This document shows positions 9,743-19,002 of a DNA stretch of 64,000 bases, in pieces (position 1 is the first letter of the stretch; the number at the start of each line of letters is the position of its first letter). This stretch comes from Dickeya poaceiphila (lineage in GTDB: Bacteria > Pseudomonadota > Gammaproteobacteria > Enterobacterales > Enterobacteriaceae), in contig NZ_CP042220.2 of NCBI RefSeq assembly GCF_007858975.2, positions 1,922,001 to 1,986,000 of the forward strand, given 5' to 3'. The notes under the pieces are model-generated. The model was not told where the DNA came from. It saw only the letters and a program-made list of their open reading frames with translations, and did no database searches. The position numbers were made by a program, and so were the translations under genes.

Positions 9743-10058
9743 TGGCGAATGAGCCGGGATGTTCATCCCGATAACCTCATGCTTCAACGTGGTGCATCCT
9801 TATTGTGGATTGCACCACAATAAAGCAAATTCGATACGAGCGGCTACGCTCTACTCACAGGTCATTACGTTAAAAATAGTATAAGCACTGTGCATATTGC
9901 ACGGTGTGGTTTCTCCGCGGCGCCATCCAGTAGTTTTCGACCCGGACAATAGAAACTGGCATGAAAACTGCTTTATAAATTGATGCCTATGCATCAAAAA
10001 AATTTAATGGTTTTGCCCTCGCGGGCATACGTTGACTACTCTCTTCAGGAGCCAGACC
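9743..10058 (+). promoter_or_regulatory. Regulatory gap before the polyamine/GABA binding-protein gene
   Basis: This 316-bp gap holds two inverted repeats and one shared motif. TTATTGTGG at 9800-9808 and CCACAATAA at 9815-9823 form a perfect 9-bp inverted repeat around ATTGCA. GGTGCA at 9791 pairs with TGCACC at 9811, so the two hairpins are mutually exclusive. CTGTGCATATTGCAC at 9888-9902 is identical to the word upstream of the ABC ATPase. The mutually exclusive pairing could be an attenuator or simply overlapping operators. Confidence 0.55.
9888..9902. promoter_or_regulatory. Candidate operator CTGTGCATATTGCAC (copy 2)
   Basis: This is an exact copy of the word at 5174-5188, here 157 bp upstream of the binding-protein start. 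See copy 1 for the argument that both control one transporter. Confidence 0.5.
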
Positions 10059-11090
10059 ATGTTGAAAAAATTTGCATTATCCGCTTTGCTCGTTGCCATG
10101 GCCTCCCAGAGTTGGGCTGAAAACCTGACTGTGATTTCTTTTGGCGGTACCAATAAGGACGCGCAGGACAAAGCGTTTTACAAGCCGTTTCAGGCGTCGG
10201 GCAAGGGGGTGATCGAAGCGGGCGAATACAATGGTGAAATGGCTCGAATCCGCGCTATGGTGCAGACCGGTCAGGTCGGCTGGGATGTGGTGGAAGTGGA
10301 AGGTCCGGAATTACTGCGCGGCTGCAACGAAGGATTGTTTGAAACGCTGGATTGGAAAAAGCTGGGTAATCAGGCTGATTTTGTAAAAGGTTCGGTTTCT
10401 GAATGCGGCGCCGGGATCTTTGTCTGGTCCACCGTGCTGGCCTATAACGCTAACAAACTGCAACAGGCGCCAAAAAGCTGGGCTGACTTCTGGGACGTCA
10501 AAAATTACCCCGGCAAACGTGCGTTACGCAAGAGCGCCAAGTTCACGCTGGAAATCGCCTTGCTGGCGGATGGCGTGAAACGTGAAGACGTCTATAAGGT
10601 GCTGGCGACACCCGCCGGTGTTGATCGTGCGTTCAAGAAACTCGATCAGATCAAATCCAACATTCAGTGGTGGGAATCTGGCGCGCAGCCGTTGCAGTGG
10701 CTGGTAGCGGGCGATGTGGTGATGACTTCCGCCTACAATGGCCGTGTGGCAGTCGCTCAGAAAGAGAAACCGGGTATCAATATCGTCTGGAAAGACGGGC
10801 TGTACGATCTCGATAGCTGGGCGATTGTGAAAGGTTCTAAACACAAAGCTGTAGCCGAACAGTTTATCGCGTTTGCCAACCAGCCAGAAAATCAGAAAGT
10901 ATTCGCCGAAAATATTGCCTATGGCCCGACCAACAGCAAAACCACCGCGTTGTTGAGTCCGGCGGTCAGCAATAACCTGCCGACCGCACCGGATAACCTG
11001 GCACAATCGGTGCAAGTGGATACCGAATTCTGGATTGATCACGGCGAAGAGCTGGAACAGCGCTTCAACGCCTGGGCTGCCCAGAAGTAA
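10059..11090 (+). CDS. ABC transporter periplasmic binding protein, polyamine/GABA type
   Basis: The 343-residue product begins with a Sec signal peptide (MLKKFALSALLVAMASQSWA, cleavage probably after SWA). The mature protein starts ENLTVISFGGTNKDAQDKAF, which is typical of the PotD/SBP_bac_8 class. Later segments (WDVVEVEGPELLRGCNEG, YDLDSWAIVKGSKHKAVAEQ) fit that fold. ATG at 10059 has AGGAG seven bases upstream; the ATG-like start at 10032 would spoil the signal peptide. Two permease genes follow directly. It is expected to capture putrescine, spermidine or GABA in the periplasm; the exact ligand cannot be read from sequence. Confidence 0.88.
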   Translation: MLKKFALSALLVAMASQSWAENLTVISFGGTNKDAQDKAFYKPFQASGKGVIEAGEYNGEMARIRAMVQTGQVGWDVVEVEGPELLRGCNEGLFETLDWKKLGNQADFVKGSVSECGAGIFVWSTVLAYNANKLQQAPKSWADFWDVKNYPGKRALRKSAKFTLEIALLADGVKREDVYKVLATPAGVDRAFKKLDQIKSNIQWWESGAQPLQWLVAGDVVMTSAYNGRVAVAQKEKPGINIVWKDGLYDLDSWAIVKGSKHKAVAEQFIAFANQPENQKVFAENIAYGPTNSKTTALLSPAVSNNLPTAPDNLAQSVQVDTEFWIDHGEELEQRFNAWAAQK

Positions 11091-11126
11091 TGCTGAATCG
11101 GTATTGATCACAAGGAGAGAACGCTG

Positions 11127-12398
11127 ATGTCCCAGAGCGAAATGTTGAAGGCAGCACCGCCAACCGGCGATGAAGGTAACCGTACCAATCTGAAACAGCA
11201 ATTACGCCAGGCACAGGCACGCTACCAGAAACGCTCGCTGCTGCTGATAGCACCGCTGTTCCTGTTTATTCTGGTCAGTTTCCTGTTCCCGATACTGTCG
11301 ATTCTGGGTAAAAGCGTGTCCAACCCGGACCTGCGCGTCAGTATGCCGTCTACTATCGAGGCTATGCGGCAATGGTCCGGCAACGATGTTCCGGATGAAG
11401 CCGTTTTCCGGGCGCTGGTGAGTGATCTGCGCAATGCCCGGAACACCGGGCAGGTTGCTACCATCACGAAACGGCTGGGTTATGAAGACAACCAGTATCG
11501 TACGTTAATCACCCGCACATTACGGAAATTGCCGTCAGATGAGGCAGCGGGGTTGCGTGAGCAACTGATTGCCGATCAACCGATGTGGGGTGAACTGACC
11601 ACCTGGAAAACCATTGACCGCGCATCCCGGCCATTTACCAGCTACTACCTGTTAGCGGTATTTGACCATAAGGTGGATTCACAGACCGGCAAAGTGGTTA
11701 CGCAACCCGCTGATCAGGCGTTGTATGTGGATGTACTGCTGCGTACGTTGCTGATGGCGGGCATAGTCACGTTGTTGTGCGTGGCGCTGGGCTACCCGCT
11801 GGCGTACTGGCTGGCGAAGCAGCCGGATAATCGCGCCAACCTGCTGATGATTCTGGTGTTGCTGCCATTCTGGACCTCACTGATTGTGCGTACTGCCAGT
11901 TGGATTGTGCTGCTGCAATCCGGCGGGTTGATTAACCGTTCGTTGATAGGGCTTGGCATCATTGATGAGCCGCTGGAGCTGGTGTTCAACCGTGTTGGTG
12001 TCTACATCTCCATGACTCATATTTTGTTGCCGTTCTTCGTGTTGCCGCTGTATGCGGTGATGAAAGGCATCTCACCCAACTATGTGCGGGCGGCGATTTC
12101 ACTGGGTGCGCATCCGTTTTTGGCATTCTGGCGGGTATATGTACCGCAAACCTACGCCGGGGTGACTGCCGGCGCATTGCTGGTGTTCATGATGGCGATT
12201 GGCTACTACATTACGCCGGCGCTGCTGGGTGGGCCAGGTGACCAGATGCTCAGTTATTTTGTGGCGTTTTTCACCAATACCACCATGAACTGGGGGATGG
12301 CGGCAGCGCTGGGGACACAGCTGTTGGTGATCGTCGTGTTGTTGTATGTGGTGTATATCCGCGTCACCCGCACCGACGCCGATGCAGCGGCGCGTTAA
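11127..12398 (+). CDS. ABC transporter permease, PotB-like, with enlarged periplasmic loop
   Basis: The product has 423 residues. One membrane span (about 36-58) is followed by roughly 140 mostly hydrophilic residues and then a standard five-helix BPD_transp_1 core from about residue 200. The EAA-like loop is AAISLGAHPFLAFWRVYVPQ near 325. Typical PotB proteins are about 280 residues, so the loop at 60-190 is an insertion seen in some polyamine/opine-type permeases. The start has GGAGAG upstream. It forms the channel with the next gene product. Confidence 0.88.
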   Translation: MSQSEMLKAAPPTGDEGNRTNLKQQLRQAQARYQKRSLLLIAPLFLFILVSFLFPILSILGKSVSNPDLRVSMPSTIEAMRQWSGNDVPDEAVFRALVSDLRNARNTGQVATITKRLGYEDNQYRTLITRTLRKLPSDEAAGLREQLIADQPMWGELTTWKTIDRASRPFTSYYLLAVFDHKVDSQTGKVVTQPADQALYVDVLLRTLLMAGIVTLLCVALGYPLAYWLAKQPDNRANLLMILVLLPFWTSLIVRTASWIVLLQSGGLINRSLIGLGIIDEPLELVFNRVGVYISMTHILLPFFVLPLYAVMKGISPNYVRAAISLGAHPFLAFWRVYVPQTYAGVTAGALLVFMMAIGYYITPALLGGPGDQMLSYFVAFFTNTTMNWGMAAALGTQLLVIVVLLYVVYIRVTRTDADAAAR

Positions 12399-12413
12399 CC
12401 GAAGGAGCAAGCG

Positions 12414-13250
12414 ATGAAACCGATGAAGGAAATGAGACAGCAGGGGTCGCAGTTGCTGCGGGTGTGGAATGGCTTCTTCAATTTTTATGGTGCGGCAATG
12501 CTGCTGTTTCTGGTGGTGCCGGTGTTGGTGATCGTGCCGTTATCGTTCAATGCCGGGTCGTTCCTCAGCTACCCGCTGGCCGGGTTTTCCCTGCGCTGGT
12601 ATCGGGAATTTTTTCACTCCAGTGAATGGCTAAGTTCGCTTGGCAACAGCCTGCTGATTGCGCCGCTGGCGACGGTATTAGCGACGGTACTGGGGGTGCT
12701 GGCGTCGGTTGGGCTGGTACGCGGAGAGTTCCGCGGTAAATCGTTGGTGATGGCGGTGCTGATTTCGCCAATGATTGCCCCGGTGGTGATTGTGGCGGTC
12801 GGGATGTTCTTCTTTTTCGCCAGACTGTCATTACTGAATAGCTACATCGGACTGGTGCTGGCCCATGCCGTGCTGGGCGTGCCGTTTGTGGTGATTACCG
12901 TGACTGCGGTGCTGAAGAATTACGATCAAAACCTGACTCGCGCTGCGGCCAGTTTAGGGGCGCCGCCGCTGCTGGCATTTCGGCGGGTGACGCTGCCGTT
13001 GATCGCGCCCGGTGTATTTTCCGGCGCGTTGTTTGCGTTTGCCACGTCGTTTGATGAAGTCATTGTCACGCTGTTTCTCGCCAGTCCGCGCCAGCGCACG
13101 CTGCCGTTGCAGATGTTTGCCGGAATTCGTGAAAACCTCGACCCGACCATCGCCGCTGCTGCGACCATGATGGTGGCCGCTGCGTTATTGTTGCTGGTAG
13201 TGATGGAGATCCTGCGCCGTCGCGCGGAGAAACTGCGCGGCGGACATTGA
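12414..13250 (+). CDS. ABC transporter permease, PotC-like
   Basis: The product has 278 residues with six predicted membrane spans. The coupling loop AAASLGAPPLLAFRRVTLPL lies near residue 190. A 15-bp gap follows the preceding permease gene and GGAG lies before the start. It is the second channel subunit of the polyamine/GABA-type importer and the last gene before a clear rho-independent terminator. Confidence 0.9.
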   Translation: MKPMKEMRQQGSQLLRVWNGFFNFYGAAMLLFLVVPVLVIVPLSFNAGSFLSYPLAGFSLRWYREFFHSSEWLSSLGNSLLIAPLATVLATVLGVLASVGLVRGEFRGKSLVMAVLISPMIAPVVIVAVGMFFFFARLSLLNSYIGLVLAHAVLGVPFVVITVTAVLKNYDQNLTRAAASLGAPPLLAFRRVTLPLIAPGVFSGALFAFATSFDEVIVTLFLASPRQRTLPLQMFAGIRENLDPTIAAAATMMVAAALLLLVVMEILRRRAEKLRGGH

Positions 13251-13276
13251 TCTCGATACCCATTGCTGGTTGCTAA

Positions 13277-13308
13277 GCGCCCTTGTCGGAATCGGCAAGG
13301 GCGTTTTT
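13277..13308 (+). terminator. Rho-independent terminator after the PotC-like gene
   Basis: GCGCCCTTG pairs with CAAGGGCG across a 10-base loop and is followed by TTTTT. It closes the gabT-gabD-transporter transcription unit. Confidence 0.8.
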
Positions 13309-13328
13309 GTACTTGCATTGCCTTTCTT

Positions 13329-13539
13329 AGAACCTATCCCACCAGGCGTAATTGGCACAGTCAGTTTGGACACGGACAGCGCGGAGACAACATACAACGC
13401 ATGTTGAACGGACAAGTTATTGTCCGCCCCAGTGGGCGAGCGCAGCGAGTAAACCGGAACATACACGTAGTACGTGAGGATTTCGAGCACTGCCCAGGTC
13501 CCAAATGGCAAGTGAAATAACCCTATTGGGATAGGTTCT
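13329..13539. repeat. MITE-like element with perfect 13-bp terminal inverted repeats
   Basis: AGAACCTATCCCA at 13329-13341 is repeated in inverted orientation as TGGGATAGGTTCT at 13527-13539, bounding a 211-bp block without a credible gene. Size and ends fit a non-autonomous miniature transposable element. No clear target duplication is visible beside the ends. It lies in the otherwise empty 490-bp gap between the two ABC transport operons, and the remainder of that gap shows only the terminator and about 200 bp of promoter region for the next operon. Confidence 0.65.
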
Positions 13540-13738
13540 TATTCGGCGACCATGCATTGCCGCCAATATCTGTTTTTCCGCATTGCTTATCCAAAATTAA
13601 ACGTTTGTTTCAAACAAGCGTTGGGTTAGTTTTTCCGCAGATTTGAATACCCATCGTATGCCGGAGCCTGCCCCGTCACCATGCACTTGCGGCACGGATA
13701 ATGACCGGACATCACCTATTTCACCCAGGGATAACAAC

Positions 13739-15322
13739 ATGAAAAATAAATCGATTTTTGCGGCCTTGCTGGTGGCTGCATCGCTGTTTGGCGCGATGAG
13801 CCAGGCCGCGGAGACGACGCCCAAACGCGGCGGTACGCTGAATTTTCTGGTCGAGCCGGAACCGCCGGTGCTGACGTCGCTGGTTAACAGCGGCGGGTCG
13901 GTGATCAAGGTCAACGCCAAGGTGATCGAAGGGTTGCTGAACTACGACTTCGACATGAAGCCGATCCCACAACTGGCGACCAGTTGGTCGGTGAGTCCAG
14001 ACGGCAAACAGTACACTTTCCATTTGCGTCAAGGCGTGAAATGGCACGACGGCAAGGATTTCACCTCCGCCGACGTGGCGTTCTCCATCCTGACGGTCAA
14101 GAAATACAATTCCCGCGGGCAGGGCACCTTTGCCAATGTCACTGAAGTGAAAACGCCGGATCCGTATACCGCCATTGTGGAGCTGTCGCAGCCCGCGCCC
14201 TATCTGATCAGCGCGTTTTCCGCCAACGAAGCGCCGATTGTCCCCAAACACCTGTATGACGGCACCGATATTCGTACTAACCCCTACAACACAGCGCCGG
14301 TAGGCACCGGGCCGTTCATCTTCAAGGAGTGGGTGCGCGGTAGCCACATTGTGTACGAGCGCAATCCCAACTATTGGGATCAGCCGAAACCGTACGTGGA
14401 TCGTCTGGTGGTGAAATTCATCCCTGACGCTGCCACCCGCCTGATCGCCTTTGAAACCGGTGGGCTGGATCTGGGCAGTGAGTCGCCGGTGCCGCTCAAT
14501 GAGCTGGAACGCGTCAAGAAAAACCCCAAGCTGGCGATTGAAACCGGTGGTTACGGCTACGGCCCGACTCAGACCCGCATTGAGTTCAATCTGGACAATC
14601 AGTACCTGAAAAACCTGAAGGTACGACAGGCTATCGCCCACAGTATCAACCGCGACGTGCTGCGCAACGTGGTGTGGTACGGCTATGCCGTCAATTCGCC
14701 GACGCCGATTACCCCAGAGCTGGCGCAGTTCCACGACAGCGCGCCGTCGCCATATCCGTTCGATCTGAAGAAAGCCGAACAACTGTTGGATGAGGCCGGG
14801 TTTCCGCGTCAGGCCGACGGCATTCGTTTCCGTCTGGTACATGACTACATGCCGTACGGTGATGGCTTCAAGCGCGTGGCGGAATACCTGAAATCCGCGC
14901 TGGCTAAGGTGGGGATCGAGGTCACCATCCGGTCGCAGGATTTCGCTACCTACGTCAAGCGTGTGTATACCGATCGGGATTTCGCGTTCACCAACCACTC
15001 CATCTCCAACCTGTTTGACCCGACAGTCGGCGTGCAACGACTGTACTGGTCGCAAGCCTTCAAACCGGGTGTGGCGTTCGGCAACGGTTCACATTACGCC
15101 AACCCGGAGGTGGACAGGTTGCTGGAACAGGCGGCAGTAGAAACCGACCCGGTCAAACGCGTAGAGGAATTCCGTGCCTTCCAGCGCATCGTGGCGCAGG
15201 AACTGCCGGACATCAACCTGTTGCAGCTTAAACGCCTGACTATCTACAACACACGTGTTCATAACCAACTGACCGATATTCAGGGCACCAACGGCAGCCT
15301 GGCGGAAATCTGGCTGGATTAA
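13739..15322 (+). CDS. Dipeptide-type ABC transporter binding protein (SBP_bac_5)
   Basis: The product has 527 residues. A signal peptide (MKNKSIFAALLVAASLFGAM, cleaved near SQAAE) precedes the mature start TPKRGGTLNFLVEPEPP. The body shows the family landmarks FHLRQGVKWHDGKDFTSADV and TAPVGTGPF, ending in a conserved ELPDINL segment. The family binds peptides, nickel, opines and oligosaccharides. I chose ATG at 13739 because it gives the signal peptide directly; the frame is open further upstream. It is the first gene of an operon with two permeases, a fused double ATPase and several catabolic enzymes, so the ligand is probably the substrate of those enzymes. Confidence 0.9.
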   Translation: MKNKSIFAALLVAASLFGAMSQAAETTPKRGGTLNFLVEPEPPVLTSLVNSGGSVIKVNAKVIEGLLNYDFDMKPIPQLATSWSVSPDGKQYTFHLRQGVKWHDGKDFTSADVAFSILTVKKYNSRGQGTFANVTEVKTPDPYTAIVELSQPAPYLISAFSANEAPIVPKHLYDGTDIRTNPYNTAPVGTGPFIFKEWVRGSHIVYERNPNYWDQPKPYVDRLVVKFIPDAATRLIAFETGGLDLGSESPVPLNELERVKKNPKLAIETGGYGYGPTQTRIEFNLDNQYLKNLKVRQAIAHSINRDVLRNVVWYGYAVNSPTPITPELAQFHDSAPSPYPFDLKKAEQLLDEAGFPRQADGIRFRLVHDYMPYGDGFKRVAEYLKSALAKVGIEVTIRSQDFATYVKRVYTDRDFAFTNHSISNLFDPTVGVQRLYWSQAFKPGVAFGNGSHYANPEVDRLLEQAAVETDPVKRVEEFRAFQRIVAQELPDINLLQLKRLTIYNTRVHNQLTDIQGTNGSLAEIWLD

Positions 15323-15399
15323 TAACCCGTGAACCGGGAGCGCGTCGGTATCCGACGGCGCGCTCTGTGACGCTGCTTGTGCATAGTTAAAGGTGAGTG

Positions 15400-16386
15400 A
15401 TGAGAAATAGTGAACGCATCCGGCAGGTGCTGTGGCGTACGTTGCTTCATGCGGTTCCGGTGGCCATCGGTATCGTGATCGCCGTGTTCTTTTTGCTGCA
15501 ACTGGTGCCGGGTGATGCGGCGGACGTACTGGCCGCCGAAGCAGGCAGTGCCAGCGCCGAAACTACCGCGCAGATACGCCAGCAGTTCGGGCTTGATCTA
15601 CCGGTGCTTCATCAACTGTACAACTATCTGTCCAACCTGGCGCACTTCAGTCTGGGGTTTTCGCCGCGCTACAACGCGCCGGTGGCAGAATTGATCTTGT
15701 CCCGCCTGCCGCAGACGCTGTTTCTGATGCTGACCTCGCAGCTGGTGGCGATTGTGGTGGGGATTGCTCTGGGCGTCGTGATGGCGGTATGGGCGGGTAA
15801 ATGGCCGGATCGGCTGCTGTCGCTGCTGGCGTTGTTGCTCTATTCCACGCCGGGGTTTTGGATTGGACTGATGGCGCTGATTCTGTTCTCGGTCCGGCTT
15901 GACTGGTTGCCGGGCGGCGGCAACGCCACCATTGGCGCAGATCTGAGCGGCTGGGCTTATCTTCGCGATCTGCTGCTGCACGCGGTGTTGCCGGTCGGTG
16001 CCTTGAGCAGTTTCTTTATCGCCATTTACGCCCGGCTGACGCGTGCGGCGATGCTCGAAATCGACCGTCAGGATTTCGTACGCACCGCCCATGCCAAGGG
16101 GCTGAGCCCGTGGCGAGTGACGCTACGCCATATTCTGCGTTGCGCGCTGTTGCCGGTGACCACGGTCGCCGGGATGCATATCGGCAATCTGCTGGGCGGC
16201 GCGGCGGTGGTGGAAACCGTATTCAGCTGGCCGGGGCTTGGCCGACTGGCTCTGGAGGCGGTGATGGCGCGTGATTTCAACGTGCTGCTGGGGGTGTTGC
16301 TGCTGTCAGCGTTTCTGGTGATCGTCACCAATATTCTGGTCGACGTACTGCAAAGCTGGCTGGACCCCCGAATCAAGGCGAACTGA
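15400..16386 (+). CDS. Dipeptide-type ABC permease, DppB-like
   Basis: The product has 328 residues and six spans. The sequence AVFFLLQLVPGDAADVLAAE in the first external loop is the DppB hallmark, and the coupling loop is RTAHAKGLSPWRVTLRHILR near 230. GTG at 15397 is in frame, but ATG at 15400 has AAGGTGAG at a good distance. The second permease starts after a single base. Confidence 0.92.
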   Translation: MRNSERIRQVLWRTLLHAVPVAIGIVIAVFFLLQLVPGDAADVLAAEAGSASAETTAQIRQQFGLDLPVLHQLYNYLSNLAHFSLGFSPRYNAPVAELILSRLPQTLFLMLTSQLVAIVVGIALGVVMAVWAGKWPDRLLSLLALLLYSTPGFWIGLMALILFSVRLDWLPGGGNATIGADLSGWAYLRDLLLHAVLPVGALSSFFIAIYARLTRAAMLEIDRQDFVRTAHAKGLSPWRVTLRHILRCALLPVTTVAGMHIGNLLGGAAVVETVFSWPGLGRLALEAVMARDFNVLLGVLLLSAFLVIVTNILVDVLQSWLDPRIKAN

Positions 16387-16387
16387 T

Positions 16388-17293
16388 ATGAAAAATACCG
16401 TTTCTTCCCACACCACCTTTGGTGAACGGGTGCCACCGCGTCGCCGTGTGCGCCTGTCGCCAGAGGTGAGGCTGTTTTTGCGCAATCCTTCCGGCATGGC
16501 GGGCGTCGTGCTACTGATACTGGTGGCGGTGATGGCGCTGGCGGCGCCGTGGGTGTACCCCGGCGACCCGCTGGATATGGTGGCGCAGCCGTTTCTGTGG
16601 CCGGGGCAGGATCCTGCTTTCCCGTTGGGCACCGATTCGCTGGGGCGTGATGTTGCCGCCGGGGTGGTACATGGGGCGCAGGTGTCATTGCAGATAGGCT
16701 TTTCCGCCGTGGCGGTCAGCCTGCTGATCGGCATGACTGTCGGTGCGATTGCTGGCTTCTTTGGCGGCAAGGTTGATCACCTGCTGGTGCATGTCACTGA
16801 ACTGTTTCAAACCTTTCCCACCTTTCTGCTGGTGGTGGTGCTGGTGGCTATCGGTCAGCCATCGGTGACACTGATTGCCTGCGCTATCGGTGTTGCCTCC
16901 TGGCCGACCATCGCCCGGCTGGTGCGGGCGGAATTTCGTACCTGGCGCGAAAGCGATTTCGTACTGGCGGCGCGCAGCCAAGGGTTTTCTAACCTGCGCA
17001 TCATGGCGCAGGAGATCCTGCCCAACGCGCTGCCGTCGATTATCGTCACCACCTCGGTGATGGTGGCGTCGTCCATTTTGATCGAATCCGCGCTGTCGTT
17101 CCTCGGTTTTGGCGATCCGAACCGGGTGAGCTGGGGCAGCATGATCGGCGCTGGCCGTGAGTCGCTGCGCTCGGCGTGGTTTTTGACCGCGATCCCCGGC
17201 GGCGCGCTGGTGCTGACCGTGCTGGCGCTCAATCTGGTGGGGGATGCGCTCAACGACGCCTTGAACCCCCGCTCACGGAGGGAACGCGTATGA
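16388..17293 (+). CDS. Dipeptide-type ABC permease, DppC-like
   Basis: The product has 301 residues. It shows the N-terminal DppC signature (RLFLRNPSGMAGVVLLILVA), PLGTDSLGRDVAAGVVHGAQ near residue 80 and the coupling segment AARSQGFSNLRIMAQEILPN near 195. It ends in an ATGA overlap with the ATPase gene, which indicates coupled translation. Confidence 0.92.
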   Translation: MKNTVSSHTTFGERVPPRRRVRLSPEVRLFLRNPSGMAGVVLLILVAVMALAAPWVYPGDPLDMVAQPFLWPGQDPAFPLGTDSLGRDVAAGVVHGAQVSLQIGFSAVAVSLLIGMTVGAIAGFFGGKVDHLLVHVTELFQTFPTFLLVVVLVAIGQPSVTLIACAIGVASWPTIARLVRAEFRTWRESDFVLAARSQGFSNLRIMAQEILPNALPSIIVTTSVMVASSILIESALSFLGFGDPNRVSWGSMIGAGRESLRSAWFLTAIPGGALVLTVLALNLVGDALNDALNPRSRRERV

Positions 17294-18990
17294 CCCCGCT
17301 GTTGGAGATTCAGGCTTTACGGGTGACCTTTCCCGGTCATCAGGCGGTGCGCGGCCTCGATTTGGCGCTTAATCCCGGTGAAACGCTGGCGTTGGTGGGC
17401 GAATCCGGCTGCGGCAAATCCGCCACCGCGCTGTCCATCATGCGGCTGGTCAGTGCGCCGGGACAGGTCGCCGGGCGCATTCTGTTCGACGGGCAGGATC
17501 TGCTGGCGCTGCCGAACACCGCGATGCGTCAGCTGCGCGGCAACGCGATTTCAATGATTTTTCAGGAGCCGATGACCTCGTTAAACCCGGTGTTGACCAT
17601 CGGCCAGCAGATCGTCGAAACCCTATTAACGCACCAGTCGTTGACGCCGGCTCAGGCGCGGGCGCGAGCCATCGAGCTGCTGGACCTGGTGAAGATCCCA
17701 GAGCCGCCACGGCGTATCGACGATTACCCGCATCAGTTGTCTGGTGGGCAGCGTCAGCGGGTGATGATCGCGATGGCGGTGGCCTGTCAGCCGAAACTGC
17801 TGATTGCCGACGAGCCAACCACCGCGCTGGACGTCACCATTCAGGCGCAGATTCTGGCGCTGCTGGATCAACTGCGGCGCGAGTTGTCGATGAGCCTGCT
17901 ACTGATCACCCATGATCTGGGGGTGGTGGAGCAGTGGGCAGACCGCGTGGCGGTGATGGTCGGCGGGCGCAAGGTGGAAGAGGCGTCAACCGATGTGTTG
18001 TTCCAGCAACCGCAGCACCCCTATACCCGTGGGTTGTTGGCGACGTCGCTGCATCTGACCGATGACCTGCACTACCGGCGGCAGCGCCTGCCGGAGATCC
18101 GTCATCCTGACAACGGCGACGCCGGGCAGGTGTCGGTAGTCACGCCGCCCCTAGGTAGCGTACCGGTTCCGGACACCACGCGGACGCCGCTGCTGTCGTT
18201 GCATCGGGTGCATACCCGCTACGCCACGCCGCAGGGGGTGGTTAATGCGGTAAAGGATATTTCGCTGGACATTTATCCCGGCGAAACGCTGGGGCTGGTG
18301 GGGGAATCCGGTTGCGGCAAATCGACGCTGTCGAAGACTATTCTGCGTCTGCTGCCCGTTGCCGAAGGCCGGATGCTGTTTGACGGTCAGGATATTACCC
18401 ATCTGAACGAGTCGCAGTTGCAGCCACTGCGTCGTCGGGTGCAGATGATTTTTCAGGATCCGTACGCGTCGCTCAATCCGCGTCACGATGTCCAGCGCAT
18501 TCTGGAACGACCGCTGATTGTGCACGGCGTGACCCAGCGCGCGGAGCGTCAGCGGCTGATCAGCCAGACACTGGAACGGGTTCGCCTGCCGCAGAGCAGC
18601 CTCCAGCGTTATCCGCACGAGTTCTCCGGAGGCCAGCGTCAGCGCATCGGCATTGCGCGTGCACTGGTAGTCAACCCGTCGCTGGTGATTTGCGATGAGC
18701 CGGTATCGGCGCTGGATGTGTCGATTCAGGCGCAGATCCTTAATTTGCTGGTGGAACTGAAGAGTGAAATGGGGCTATCGCTGCTGTTCATTTCGCATGA
18801 TTTGTCCGTGGTGCGCTACATCGCCGACCGGGTGATGGTGATGCAGCATGGCGAGTGTGTGGAAAGCGGCGATTGCCAGCAAATCTGGCGGCAACCGCAG
18901 CACCCTTATACTCGCCTGCTGCTGGACTCGGTACCGGGCAGGCAGCCGCTCACGGCGCACGCCAGTCGTTTCTCTGTGGTTAACGCATAA
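17290..18990 (+). CDS. Fused double ATPase of dipeptide-type ABC transporter (DppD-DppF)
   Basis: The product has 566 residues with two complete ATPase domains. Domain 1 has [27 protein letters not shown] and [11 protein letters not shown]; domain 2 has [28 protein letters not shown] and [11 protein letters not shown]. Both H-loops ([18 protein letters not shown]) are present. The oligopeptide-family [18 protein letters not shown] tails follow each domain. A fused architecture replaces separate DppD and DppF proteins, as in GsiA and YejF. The start is the ATG of the ATGA overlap with the permease. Confidence 0.93.
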   Translation: MTPLLEIQALRVTFPGHQAVRGLDLALNPGETLALVGESGCGKSATALSIMRLVSAPGQVAGRILFDGQDLLALPNTAMRQLRGNAISMIFQEPMTSLNPVLTIGQQIVETLLTHQSLTPAQARARAIELLDLVKIPEPPRRIDDYPHQLSGGQRQRVMIAMAVACQPKLLIADEPTTALDVTIQAQILALLDQLRRELSMSLLLITHDLGVVEQWADRVAVMVGGRKVEEASTDVLFQQPQHPYTRGLLATSLHLTDDLHYRRQRLPEIRHPDNGDAGQVSVVTPPLGSVPVPDTTRTPLLSLHRVHTRYATPQGVVNAVKDISLDIYPGETLGLVGESGCGKSTLSKTILRLLPVAEGRMLFDGQDITHLNESQLQPLRRRVQMIFQDPYASLNPRHDVQRILERPLIVHGVTQRAERQRLISQTLERVRLPQSSLQRYPHEFSGGQRQRIGIARALVVNPSLVICDEPVSALDVSIQAQILNLLVELKSEMGLSLLFISHDLSVVRYIADRVMVMQHGECVESGDCQQIWRQPQHPYTRLLLDSVPGRQPLTAHASRFSVVNA

Positions 18991-19002
18991 GGGGTCATTG
19001 AT

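Noticed and set aside
13721..15055. 444-codon minus-strand frame opposite the dipeptide binding protein
   Set aside because: Shadow frame without ribosome site or recognisable motif.
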